The notes under the pieces: generated by a model
Database searches by the model: none
Told to the model about the DNA's origin: nothing
The model's input: only the letters and a program-made list of their open reading frames with translations
From: Hirsutella rhossiliensis
Lineage: Eukaryota; Ascomycota; Sordariomycetes; Hypocreales; Ophiocordycipitaceae
Reading direction: 5' to 3'
Assembly: GCF_020360975.1 (NCBI RefSeq)
Contig: NW_025408681.1
Span: forward strand, 1,240,001-1,304,000
Length of the DNA stretch: 64,000 nucleotides
Position numbers and translations under genes: made by a program
Part shown: piece by piece, positions 32,414 through 44,050 of the stretch
Numbering within the stretch: the stretch's first letter is position 1
Layout of the letters: each line of letters begins with the position of its first letter

Positions 32414-33932
32414 ATGAGGCTGCCGCGGCTGTCATTCCCGCGCCCATCCTTACTTCATACCGCTCCATCACGGCCTGCCAGACCACTCCTCTTCCAAATT
32501 GCAGCCTCTTCACTGAGGAGCTGCAGAACAAGAAGCTATGCCTCGGTCTCGGCGGCCGCCCTCAAGTTCGGGCAGCCCGTCCACGAAACGCATCCCCACA
32601 TACTCGGGCCCGGCCAGTGCTAGTCTCCCCCTCCATCTCTCTCTTCTTGTCCATGTTCAGCGTCGCTGACGGGCTCCTGCAGTGACGCCAGGCATCACCG
32701 CCGAGGAATATGCCAATCGCAGAGCCCATCTCGCGCGCGCCCTGCCCGACGGCGCCGTCGCCGTCCTGCCCGCCGCCGCCCTGCAGTACAAGTCGGGCGC
32801 CGTCTTCCACCCGTACCGACAAGAATCCAACTTTTTCTGGCTGACAGGCTGGAACGAGGACGACGCCGTTGCCGTCATCGAGAAGACGAGCCCCGAACGC
32901 GGTGACTACCTCTTCCACATGTTTGTCAAGCGCAAGGACCCTCGCGAGGAGCAGTGGTCCGGCTACAGAAACGGCGTCGATGCCGCCGAGGACGTCTTCA
33001 ACGCCGACAAGGCGCTCCCGCTCGAGAGTGCCGCCACGGCCCTGCCCCGCATCCTCGAGTCGGCCAAGCTCGTCTACGCCGACGCCATGCCCGGCGTCCT
33101 CGCCGCCAATGATAGCTCGAGCCTCGCCGCCAATAAAATGCCCCTGTCGCCCGTCATGAACAAGCTGCGCGTGGTCAAGAGCACGGCCGAGGTGGCCAAC
33201 ATGCGCCGCGCCGGCCAGCTGTCCGGGCGCGCCATCACCGAGGCCATGAGGAGACCGTGGACCAGAGAAAAGGACCTGCACGCGTTCCTCGATTACCAGT
33301 TCGTCGTCAACGGCTGCGAGGGCCCGGCCTACATCCCCGTCGTGGCCGGCGGCGAGCGCGCCAACTGCATCCACTACACCGTCAACAACGACGTCTTCCG
33401 CGACGGCGACTTCATCCTCGTCGACGCCGGCGGCGAGTACGGCTCCTACATCACCGACATCTCGCGCACGTGGCCCGCTTCGGGCAGATTCACCGCTGCC
33501 CAGCGCGACTTGTACGAGGCCGTCCTCCGCGTCCAGCGCACCAGCGTCTCCCTCTGCCGCGCCTCGGCCCGCATGTCACTCGAGGACATCCACGGCGTCA
33601 CCGCCCGCGGTCTCGTCGACCAGCTTCAGGGCATCGGCTTCGACGTCTCCATGGCCAACCTCGGCCAGCTGTTCCCGCACCACGTCGGCCACTACATCGG
33701 CCTCGACGTTCACGACTGCCCCGGCTACAGCCGCAGAGAGCTTCTGCAGGCCGGCCACTGCGTCACTATTGAGCCGGGCGTCTACGTTCCCGACGACGAG
33801 CGCTGGCCAAGGCACTTTCGCGGCATGGGCATCCGCATTGAGGACAGCGTATGCGTCGACGACGAGTCGCCGTTCATCCTGTCGACCGAGGCCGTCAAGG
33901 AGGTCGACGATATTGAAGCGCTGCGGCCTTGA
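32414..33932 (+). CDS. ICP55: Mitochondrial intermediate cleaving peptidase Icp55 (aminopeptidase P family, M24B)
   Basis: Removes one N-terminal residue from mitochondrial proteins after the presequence is cut, which stabilises them. Two exons (32414-32618, 32683-33932) give 484 aa. Exon 1 encodes an Arg- and Ser-rich mitochondrial presequence, then the family signature KFGQPVHETHPHILGPGQ; exon 2 continues TPGITAEEYANRRAHLA. M24 metal ligands are visible as VDAGGEYGSYITDISRTWP (two Asp), HHVGHYIGLDVHD (His), VTIEPGVYVPDD (Glu) and GIRIEDS (Glu). The intron is the uncertain point. Only a GC donor (CAGT/GCTAGT) restores the frame, and it yields Leu as in relatives. The nearby GTGCTA donor would break the frame. 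Branch CGCTGAC and acceptor CTGCAG are good. Confidence 0.88.
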
Positions 33933-34664
33933 CGGCGTTGCCTTCTTCGTACTGTAATCAATATACGTAGTGGCTGTAACATATACCTAGAATACATCTC
34001 CTCTCGGGGCACATGCAAATAGAGCAAAGAAATACCCCACAGGACCGCAGCTTGGTCCCTAGCGGCCATTTCTATGAACTGGCTGAATGAGTTGATGTTA
34101 ACAATATCAAGAAGCCTCGACTTCAAGTATCTACTGAGGCATGTCAAAGCACACAGAAGCTACCATGATGCCAAATTGCCCAAGTCTATGATGCGATTTA
34201 CGGTTCCTTCGCTTTCCCCCCTCGAACTTGGGGAACACCATCGCTACAGGGTAAGGGGACAGGAAAAACAAATGCCATGCGCCGCCAAGTGTGACCACTC
34301 AAGGCAGGACAAAAACCCTGTACAGTACCTCGCCCTTCTTTCCTGGTGGAAACCTCGGCCGTCAAAGGGTCAACATTTCGCCGCCCGGAATTCATGTATT
34401 TCGTGAAAGTGGATCGTGCGTCTGGCTTGACCTTCAACCGCCGCGCTGCAGGTATGCTGTGGGTAGTGTGGAGATGGAGGCCTTCTCCCTCCCTTTCTGT
34501 GGGTTTCCCTTGTCCCCGTACCATCGCCCTTGATGCTCGTAGTCATACACATTCATTTCGCCAAGTAGATTCCAGGCAGAACAGAACAAGAAAGAAAAAA
34601 AAAGCCTCGACTCGTTCGTCCCAGTCTCGGATGAGCGAATAGAGGTCGCCCCGTCCGCAGGCCT
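33933..34664. other. 3' intergenic between convergent genes
   Basis: 732 nt between the 3' ends of ICP55 and the bHLH factor. Open frames are short and unrecognised. Confidence 0.5.
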
Positions 34665-36361
34665 CTAGCAGAAGCCCCTCGGATCGAAGAGCGTCATGCT
34701 GGGGTTGGGCATTAGATCTGGCTGCCTGCTGGCGCTGTTGAAAAGCGTCTCGAATGCCTGAAGCCGGCGCGCCAGCTGCTGGTGCTCTAGCATAATGGCC
34801 TTGTTCCGCTGCTCCAACTGCTGAATGTACTCGGTCGCCTTTGTCAAGACGGTGCCCTGTTGATGCGGGTCTTTGAGCACGGTGATCGCGGGACAAATCG
34901 TAGTTCAATTCGACTCACCTTGCTCACTTTTGGGCCGCCCTGTTGCCCGGGACCTTCGGCTGCCTCTGTTCCCGGCACCGGCGACTGCAACGCGGGCACG
35001 GCGTCTCGAAGCTCGGCAATCTTGACTTTCAGGTTGGTCCGATACTTTCGCTCGACGTCGTTGTGGGCGATTCTGTCGGCCGACCGAGGCTTACTCGTGT
35101 CCGTCGCCGCGTGCCCGGATGGCTTCTTTGACGATCCACACCTGGGTGCTGCGGGACGCCTCGGTAGGTCTTTCAGCGCAGCCGGCTCTTGGCTTTCGTC
35201 GGGTTGAGAGGAAGGCCCGGGGACCATGGCTTGCTGTGCAGTTTCCATGGTGGTGAGAGGAAGGCCGCCTGCTCTTCGCTCAAACTCGGCCGGAGAACGT
35301 GCCCCCAAGCCGGCGCCAAATCCGATGCCGAAGCCGTTGGGGGGAATAAAACTGGCTGGCATCTGGCCCGAGTTGAGCGCAATCTCAAGGAGATGCCGTT
35401 GCTCTTCGGGACTGAGGACCAGGTTCATGCCGCGAGGGATCCCCCCCCAGATGTCTCGGCGCATCTGCCTCGGAGTCTCCTCCAAAGCCGGGTTCAGCCG
35501 TAGGCCGGGCTGAGGTCTGCTGGCCCAAGCCATGGGCATCGAGCTGGGCATGCCTTTCTCAGGCTGAGGCGGCGGAAGTGGAGCGGGAGCGGAATCGGGG
35601 TGTTGGTGCCGGTTCCCCGTGTCTGGGGGTCGATCGCCGGCGTGTGCCGCGTCCAACATGTCTTCATCGTCGGAGAGAACCTGCTCGTCAAAGGCGGCAT
35701 CGTCGATAAAGTCCTCTTCTCTGAAAGGGGCCATGGCCGTCGAGTAAAGGCCGCTGCCCAAGCCGGGCATCGTACTGGTTGCCGTGCCTGGCCTGCATTC
35801 GAGGCAACCAAAGTCAACTGCGCTGTTTCTTGTACGCCTGTCACGTGTCAAGGACGGGGACGAAGCTCACCCATTCTGGCCCGTGGGGTCGTTTCGCTTG
35901 GAGTAGTCGATTTCGAAGCTGCCCATCTTGTCGAAGTCGTCGTCGAATCGGATCCAGTAGTCGATGGAGTCGAGAGCCGGGGTTTCGGGGTCGACCTTGA
36001 TGCGCTTTTTATCGTGCGAGCCGAGGTCTGCCCTGCGAAAGCACTGGGGCTGCCGCGACACGGGGGTAAAGGAGCCCCTGTCTTGGAGACTTGTCGAGGG
36101 CACCGAGGGTTGGGTAAAAGACATGTCGGTGAAGGCGGCAATGGTGGGGTCGAAGGAAGGCATAGAATCGTCCGAAGGGGCAGACGAGAACTCGAAGGTG
36201 GTGCTCATACGAGAACTAGAGGCAGGAGTTGATGCACTCGTGGCGGTGACATGCTGCTGGTGGACCGAGGGCTGATGGGAAGTCAAGGCGGGGGAGACCA
36301 TGGATGGCGACTGGTCCATAGCTGCCGCTGATTGCTGCGTGCAGCCAGCATTGTCTTCCAT
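34665..36361 (-). CDS. bHLH transcription factor, SREBP-type basic region
   Basis: DNA-binding regulator. Three exons (36361-35871, 35792-34919, 34856-34665) give 518 aa. The basic region and helix 1 read RIAHNDVERKYRTNLKVKIAELRDAV. The Tyr in RKYR is the hallmark of SREBP-class bHLH factors, which can bind sterol elements as well as E-boxes. The loop is long (about 22 residues, Gly/Pro-rich), and helix 2 (GTVLTKATEYIQQLEQRNKA) lies across the last splice junction. A leucine-rich extension follows. No membrane segment is present, so unlike animal SREBP it should not need proteolytic release; it is more like the soluble Aspergillus SrbB/DevR/UrdA type. For intron 1 an alternative acceptor would add about a dozen residues (AVDFGCLECR) in frame. 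Target genes unknown. Confidence 0.87.
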
Positions 36362-38871
36362 GGCCAGGCGATCAGGAAGACGAAGAAGGCGTTGTCGAGT
36401 AACGTGTGCGCCGACTATGCCGTGTTGAACGATGGTGGTTAGCCGGCAGTGCAGGGAATTTCAAGCTGGGGTACCGAAGTGAGATGAAGGTGAAGAAAGT
36501 ATAGGGTTGTGATGCCAAGGGGCACAGAATGGAGGCAACGAGGAGCAGTACCCAGATGGTGGAGGAGCGTACTCACCCACTCCCTTTTGCTTTCGCCCCC
36601 CCCCAGTCTCTCTTTATTCCCGGCCTCGTTTCCTCCTATCTGCTGTGCTTTCCGTCCCTCGGTACTGGGCGAACGAGGTGGACAGATGGAGACGAGCGCG
36701 TCGAGAGTTGATGGGTCACAAACTGGCGAGCGGCGGCCAATTGTGTTGCAGTGACGAGGGCGGAGAAAAACTGGAAACGAGCCGGTGCGGTTGCTCACCA
36801 AGCGCAGGGCCAGCCAGCACACTCTGACGTGATGGTGGTGGTGGTGGTGGTGGTAGTGGTGGTGGTGTGGGTGTGGGTGGAGGTGGAGGAGGAGGAGGAG
36901 GAGGAGAGGAAGAGAAAGCGGAAGAGGAAGAAGAGGAAGGGGGGGGCGGATAATGAATGGGAGTAGTAGTATGTAACGGATGTATGTACGAAGCGAGACG
37001 AGCAGGCGCAAAGTTGCAGCAGCTGGATAGAAATATGGGACTAAGGACTGATGGTGATGCTGAGCTGGCAGAGGCAGGATGAGTCGACATGTGCCCCCTT
37101 CCCCAACAACAACAAAACAGCCGGTAGTGATTTAGAGCGCCGTCAGCAGCAGCCTGCGCATTCGGGTCCGGTCGCGGAAGAGGGAGAAGAGAATGGCAAG
37201 GATTGGAAAGGCAAGGTCTGCCAAGCAATCGATCGACGCGGCCGCTCCGTCGCTGCCCGGGTCAGAGCCTCATCATACGGAGCTGGGACAAAGGGACTCT
37301 TGTCCTCTGGGATTGCTGCTTTGTGTCGGTTTATTCTGCTTCCCTTTTGTTTTCTCTCCTTACTCCGTAGAGGGGCCAAAGGGCGGGGGGATGAAAAGGT
37401 AACGGCTCCCACACAGGCTTGCCGACATGAGGGAAAATGGCCGTCTCCACCCCTTTTGCCCGCCTTATCCTCGACGCCCGCTATGACTGCTGCTGCTGAT
37501 AGAACAGGCAAGGCAACAACGACATCGGCAAAGACCGTGCCCTGGCTCTCTGGCGTGGCCCTTTTCCAGCAATCCGGCTTTCCAGGCCGTCCGACGCCCA
37601 AATGGCGTGACCCGGGCTGATTAGGCCAGCCATTCCGGTCCAGGGGCGGCCGGGGGGAAAAGTCGTATGATGGGCGAGGCTGTATGTAGCCTAACCAGCG
37701 AACCGAAGTGCCAAGCGCCGCCGCTGATTGGCTGCGGCCCAATGACAGAATGCCTTGACAACGGTCCCTTTCTTTGTCTTCAGCCTTGTGGCCTTTCCCC
37801 TCCCGGTTAGTGCCACAGCAGTACAGATCAGCTTGTTTTTCTTGTCCGTCATATTTTTCTCTACAGAGTACTTGTCAACGACATGTCGTTTGCCGGGTCC
37901 GAGGCTTGAGACGGGCTTTGTGCACTTCTCGTAGCGTGTAACTTAATGACCCAGTGGCTCGTCTTCATGACTCAGGACATGTTGGCCATCAAAGCCACGC
38001 CGACACTCTGCACCAAGCCTCAGCCTCCCTCTCGAAAACAGGCCGTGTCACGCGATGCCACTACAAGGCTTCTGCTACTCACGCAGGCAACTCACGCAGG
38101 CATCGGCGCTCTGCGTACAGAATACGGAGCATCTCCATTTCCGTCTACTATTCGTACTCTGGCGAGCCGAGATGAACCGACTCGCCCTACATGCACCCGG
38201 TCTCATTGAGAGGTTCAAATTCGCTTCTCGCCCACCCTCGTCGTATCCCGCCGGCCGACCGTGGCGGGCTCCGCCGCCACCGGCTCCGAGGCTGCGTCCC
38301 GTCGCGAACCGCCAGATCCAAGATTCTACCGTGCTTTTTGCTTGCTTCTTTACCACCCCCCCACGACACCATCTGTCTTGTCGTCCTCGGCCCCACTCGA
38401 CGGGAGCCAAAAAAAGGTAGGTTAATTAGTCAGGGCCAAAAGTAAAGATTGCCAGCCGGTGCCCTGAACGCAGCAGGTCCTCGGCAAAGACGGGGGTTTG
38501 CGAGGCCAGGATAAGACGGGCCTTGTTCCACGAGGGGGCGTGGCCACATATCGCATACGATTCGTACGTCCGCCACCGCATCTGACACCACGCACACACC
38601 CATTTTCCTCTTGCGATTACCAAGTGCAGTGTAAACTTGAAACGAAAAGGGTCGTCCAGCATCACTCGCACGTCCGCGCCCAGCCCCTGGCCGCCGTGTA
38701 GTTATGAATCGTAGGGGTGTCTCTGCCTGCTGTCCTGCGCAAACAATGCGTCAGTATGCTAGGACGGACTTGTGCCATTCACCAGATCGGAGCCCGTCCC
38801 GTCCTGCACGCACGCCTACAATTGCAATGCCGGTTCGACTCCCCGTTCGCTCTCCGTTGTGCCCATTCCAT
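36362..38871. other. Intergenic region, bHLH promoter and low-complexity DNA
   Basis: 2.5 kb upstream of the bHLH gene. It contains a strand-asymmetric microsatellite block at about 36831-36952 and one TACTCCGTA motif at 37361. No gene with recognisable protein features. Confidence 0.5.
36831..36952. repeat. GGT/GAG microsatellite block
   Basis: About 120 nt of (GGT)n grading into (GAG)n and GA-rich sequence on the plus strand. On the coding strand of the downstream bHLH gene this is a CCA/CT-rich tract about 470-590 nt upstream of its ATG, like the pyrimidine-rich promoters or 5' UTRs of many fungal genes. Open frames across it are artefacts. Confidence 0.85.
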
Positions 38872-39060
38872 TCATCGTTTAGGCGTCAAGCCTTTCGGGA
38901 GAGTGTAGCGGCGCTTGCAGTCGCCGCATTGTTGGGGCTCCTCGATTATCTCGTGCTTGGCAGATGTCCCCTTGCAGCCCTTGAATTGCCGCTCGCACCA
39001 TTTGATGCAGTAATAGCCAACGTGCCCGCAGGCCCATCTCTTGTCCACCTGAATGCACAT
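38872..39060 (-). CDS. Small cysteine-rich protein, uncharacterised
   Basis: 62-codon ORF with seven Cys. It starts MCIQVDKRWACGHVGYY and continues with CIKWC, FKGCKG and QQCGDC, finishing with a basic tail. The MC-x(n)-WACGH start and paired Cys/His resemble small, probably zinc-binding, proteins common in filamentous ascomycetes. No signal peptide is seen, so it does not look like a secreted effector. It stands alone in a gene-poor region. It could also be one exon of a larger gene, and coding is not proven. Confidence 0.45.
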   Translation of the reverse strand: MCIQVDKRWACGHVGYYCIKWCERQFKGCKGTSAKHEIIEEPQQCGDCKRRYTLPKGLTPKR

Positions 39061-41126
39061 GGTCCTCGCGCTGCCCGGCTATGGTCCGCTGAACGGGTTT
39101 GAGTGCCTTCAGGGGCCTCCTCGGTGTCTGCTTCCCCCGTGACGAGGAAGGTAGCGGCGATGCGGTGCTCGTTGCTCGCCGCCTTAGCCAACTCCAGGCC
39201 AACAACTGCACCGGGTTCGTCTATCGGGTGACGGTCAGCGGGAATTGCAGGCCGTAAACGACGCCGCAGCGCAGCTCTGCGAAAAGCCCCATGTATCGGG
39301 CTGTTGGCAGTTGGTGGCCAAGTGCAAGTCAGAAGTCGGTGTGGTCAATGGTGTCTCTGAGCCCAAGGCATACTTCGCTGGCAACTGTCTAATAACAGCA
39401 TCTGCCTTGGGCCTGCTTAGGGGAAACGGGCGGCGAGGCAGCGACGACGTTAATACATGGCGACAGCAGACCGCGAGGGAGTTGATGATCTGGAAGAGGT
39501 GGGTGACGGCAAGCGACGGACGCGCCAGGGATGGCGGCCGTTCAAATAGCCGGTGCTTACATTACACTGTCCCAGCGTTTTCAACTTGTCAGGGTGCCTC
39601 CACTTATCATTAGGCTTTTGTCTTCCTTTTCTATTTGTTTGGCCTCGACTACGGAGTAAGGAGCCGACCACTATGCCTAACGAGCCGACCAAAAGTGGGG
39701 GGCTGTGGCGCTCGCGCCTAAAAGGGAAAGGCGACGTGCTGGGTAGTTTGTATCTAGTACTTTAAATTCCAGAGCTCTTTTTGAGCCCGGCACGATAGCA
39801 TGGCATGCTCTGTGCCGGATTGGCAATTCAATTTTCGGCGCCGCAGGCCGAAGCAGAGAGTACTAGGATGATATTATAGTTTATCCTCGCGGACGTGGAC
39901 TTTTGTCTCCAAGTACTCTCTACCTTGCTACGTCGCCGACATTTCCCTATCACCTACCTACCAGGTGCAGTACCCAGAATGTCGTTCCTCTCGACAGTGG
40001 TAGCCATCTCATCAGCTACAGACGCCTACATGACGCTACGAACAGCGCACCTTCTGCGGGACCACCTTTCCTCCCAGCGCCTGTGGCTCCGCCGCCGTAG
40101 TTGGCCCCCTGACTGGGCTGGTTGTTGACCCGTCGCAAGCGTGGCCACACTCATAAAGCGGCGCCCAGTGCCGACGGCTGCCGCGACATCCATGTTGCTG
40201 CATTGGAGAATATTGTCCGACCGACACCCGGCAAATGCGACACCCCCCCTAGCTGTGCCGTCTTCTCCTTGCCGGTCGGTGCCCGTCTTGGACACGCCCA
40301 GTGAATGGCTAGATGGTCAGAATCTTGCGTCAGAATCCATTGAACACGAGGGTGCGCGGAGACTCCTGAGAGGACTATTGCCGAGATACAATAAGCGACC
40401 GTGAATCGCTCCCAGTATCGAGGACTCGCCCAAGGCTTCGGTAGACGACGATACCGTCATGCCCGCGCTCGCTTTGGAGTGCCCCTTTCGACATTGCCTT
40501 GGCGTGGCGGGGTTCAGGGAGAAGGCCGAACCTCTGGATGAGCCCGGAACAGCAAAAGAATCAGCCGGTAACGAGGTAGATGAATGCAAATCAGTGACAA
40601 GATTTCTGCAAAAGGGGGGACTTCGGTGCCTGCCTGCCAGCTGCAAGGGTCTACTTGGCGACCTGCACCGAGTGCCACTTGCATGGAAAGTTCGAAGCAG
40701 AAGGCGCGATGGACCGGCTGCCCATTGCTCCTGCCCTCGAAAGCCATTATGATTCACGCCACCCGAAGCCTCGCACCCACACCGCTCTTGAACGCGAGCC
40801 TGAGGACGTCACTTGGCCCCGGGACTTGAAACCTTTCAACACACTGCTCACAAGCCTATTGACAGCCGTGAACAATAGAAACCGGGGAAGCTCCACGCTC
40901 CAACTTCAACCACCACCTCGGCACGCATCTCTCTGCGCCCTCCTCGGTTCTATAACCTCGACTTCCAACCAGCTGCAGCTTCACGGCATACCTGCTCACA
41001 ACGGTTCCGTGACGGGGCGGCACAACAGCTTTTCATCGCTCTCCATCGCTCTAGGAGGTGACACTTGATCACCAGACGAAATCGCCTGCTTCTCACACCG
41101 CGCCCAAAGAATCCCCCTCGTTCGAC
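39061..41126. other. Intergenic, no supported gene
   Basis: 2.1 kb with only overlapping short open frames. One TACGGAGTA motif lies at 39650. AT-rich between about 39760 and 39920. Confidence 0.5.
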
Positions 41127-42946
41127 ATGGCACGGCCAGCCGGGCTTCTGCTCTGGCTGCAAGCCATCTGCCTTCTCTGCCTCTCCGGCGCCTTTGTCCA
41201 GGCGTTTTCGTGGGCTGGAAGCCGTGGTAAGTCCGTCAGTGTTGAGCATCCAGGGTCCCACTGCTAACCGCGGAGAATCAGGCGCAAAGGTCTTGACGGG
41301 TCCGCAGATCAGCCACCACGTTGTTTCTCAGCAGATCCCATCCAACGGCAGGTCTTCTTCCAACATGTACACGACGGCACTGGATGAGCTCCAGGAGCTC
41401 GAGTCTGAGCCTCTGTGTCACCGCATTGCGGCGCGTCTGCTCGTCAACAACTGTCAGCTACTGGACGGCCGGGACGAAGCGACCGTCTTGACTGACAGTG
41501 GGAGAGCCACTCGGGACTTTGTAGATTTTTTCGCCGCCAGCCTGGCCATCTGCGACCTGGAGCGAGGTAGCTTTCTCATCCCTTCGTCTTGCTTCAAGTT
41601 CCGAGAACCAGTTCTCGCCGAGATGCGCATGCCCTCCAGACCGCACCTTCACGTTTCGCCTGCAGAGATCGACGGCTGCCTCGAGGGCCTGGGTCAATCT
41701 GATTCGGCTTGGAACACTTTCATCAGCTACAGGCACAAGGCGTTGAGGTTCTGCGAGGCTGCACGCGCCGACAACGAGAAAGGTTGGACCAGACATCTCT
41801 TTCCCCCGCCCCGTTGCTGAGTCTTGGAATGGACTGCTAACAGTTGCTCACAGACCGAAACATACTCTTGTTCCAAAGAATTACCAAGGTCATGGACAGG
41901 CTGACAATGCAGGTAGAAGCGGAGCTTGAAGCCCGACTCGAAGCTCTAAACAAGATGGTTCGAGACGCCAACACCAACGTGGAGAGCATCAACCCACAGA
42001 TAAACGACCTCAAGTCTGGACTATCTCAAGTCGAGCAGATGATCTCTCAAGTCTTGTCTCAAGGAACACAGGTCTTTGGCCCCCAACCCTGGCAAAGTCG
42101 GCTGCATACTGACGGTGGACAGCAGGCGGCGACTAGTGCAAACAACGGGCTGCAGAGCGCCAAGAGACTGCAACAGCTGCTGGAGAGGCTTCTTGCAACA
42201 GCACTGGAGAGCAATGAGCGTATTACGCGCTCTCACGAGTCGGCACTGCAGTTGGTCCACAAACGGGTCGGCGACGACGTCGGGGCTGTCATGACAACGC
42301 TCGGGGCAGCAATTGCGGCGACAACAGGGCTACAACGAGAAATTGTACGTTTATTCACCCCATTACGCCCTCTTCGGCCACTGTCTGACCTTTGTAGGCT
42401 GAGTCGCAGTTTCGAGTCGCCGAGATCGCCCGAGGGCAAGAGAGAATCGAGGCTGTGAGTCTGCCATGTGCCATTGAGCTCCGACAAGCTGCTGACGAAG
42501 AGAACGGCAGGACATGCAGAGGCTCTCGGAGCTCGCAAACGCCTTGACCGTGAAGCAGGAAGGACACCAAGAGCGACTCGAACAAGCTCAGCAACAAGCC
42601 TTGCAGGTTTTGAAGACCCTGGACTCAGTCTCGGCCACCGCCGTCACGTTCAAAAGCACCTTGCTTGGGGGGCTCGGCTTGACCAAATGGTGGCCTTATG
42701 TTTTCTGTCCCGTCATGTCCCTCATCGTTGGGTCATATGGTCTTCCTCCTTCGACCATCAGAAACATTGTCCTTGTTGGCATGGGTGAGTGCCCTAGTTG
42801 GACAACTTGGAGAAACATACTGACGATTGCGCGCAGGAGAAGCTGTGGGCTTTCTGATTTTCGTGGCAAATCAGTACGGCCTCGATATGTTGGAAAGGTC
42901 GATGGCTTCTGCAAACGAGAGCACCACGGTCATGACAGCGACGTAG
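41127..42946 (+). CDS. Nuclear fusion protein Kar5/Tht1
   Basis: ER and nuclear-envelope protein needed for fusion of nuclei after mating. Six exons (41127-41226, 41282-41782, 41854-42344, 42398-42454, 42511-42784, 42837-42946) join to 510 aa. An N-terminal signal peptide ([20 protein letters not shown]) precedes a Cys-rich lumenal domain ([46 protein letters not shown]). Long coiled coil follows from about residue 205 to 430. Two hydrophobic segments lie near the end ([19 protein letters not shown] and [13 protein letters not shown]), giving the layout of Kar5. All introns are GT-AG, 53-71 nt, some with CTAAC branch sites. Sequence identity within this family is low, so the call rests mainly on architecture and the Cys pattern. 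Confidence 0.82.
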
Positions 42947-44050
42947 ATGAAGAGGCCATGGTCCATGCGAGCCGGAATTGAACAGGCTCCGCCACAGCGT
43001 TGCGAATGGAGCACGGTTTATTGGCTGCGCGGAGCAATGATTCTTGGGACACTGGCCCTCGATGGGAGAAATGGGTTGGGTTCGTCTTGGACCAGAAGAT
43101 ATCCGGAAGCTGGGTTAGGCGTTTACTCTTTTTTCGACGATTTTACGGGAATGGGCATCTCGCAGACATTGCTCCTTGAATTTGGGAAGGCTGGGAACTC
43201 AGCAGTGAGGATAGTTCTATGCGCTGAATCGAGACTTTGACGGCAACTGAAGACCATGCACCATAAGGGGCCGGAGCGTCAATAATCCCCCCTTTCCCCC
43301 GTGACCCAGAACGAATGGTGCCCGCAATTACTACGGATCTTGGATTTTTAACTTGGCTTTGCTTGGCTATCAAGCGACGCGACCGGTGCGGATGGCTCTC
43401 ATGGAATGGTCAGCCTGCAATCCCTCATGGGCGGCGACAAAGTCTACCACATCGCCCCCGAACAGCGCCTAAACATACTCGCTGCAGCCATGGAGGCGGA
43501 ATCCAAGATTTCCTTTTACGGCGTCAGGCACAATGACTTTGCGCCGAGAATCACCATATTGGTCCCCTCGACCACGGATACATATAGCACTTGTCGAGTA
43601 CGGCTAGTCGACTGGGTCAGTACTTGGACAGGAGCGACAACAGGGAGATTCACAAGGTTTGGGATTCTTACGCGGCAGACGACCATGCCAAGGCAAGAGA
43701 TATTGAAGTCTGCCGGTTTGGCTCCGCGAATCCAGAACGCCAATTCCCTCATTGAAACTCTGATACCTTGCCTCACATCCATCAAGCATCGGCTTGTCCA
43801 TGGCATTCTCCTTTGGCTACCGCCCTGTGAGCCCAGCGCCTGACAATCACTGACTAAAGGAGCGTGCGGCGGCATAAAATATCCGACTGTGAACGTGAAT
43901 GGTGTAGATGCTCCTCCCAAGCTGTAGAGATGCCTGGCCGCGCAACGCACCCCAGTGGGGGCTCACCCGCGGAGACGTTGCCAAGCACGAACACTTCGGA
44001 TCCAGCTCGCATCCCCAAACCCAACAGCGGCCGAGGATTGCGAAGAGACC
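42947..44050. other. Intergenic, one unsupported open frame
   Basis: 1.1 kb between Kar5 and the nitrilase gene. A 145-codon open frame (43406-43843) has no recognisable domain and no conserved splice context. Confidence 0.45.

Noticed and set aside
38205..38225. GGTTCAAATTC resembling a tRNA B box
   Set aside because: No matching acceptor stem or A box at the right spacing; no cloverleaf could be drawn.
43406..43843. 145-codon plus-strand frame
   Set aside because: No recognisable motif and no neighbouring exons that extend it; could be real but is unsupported.
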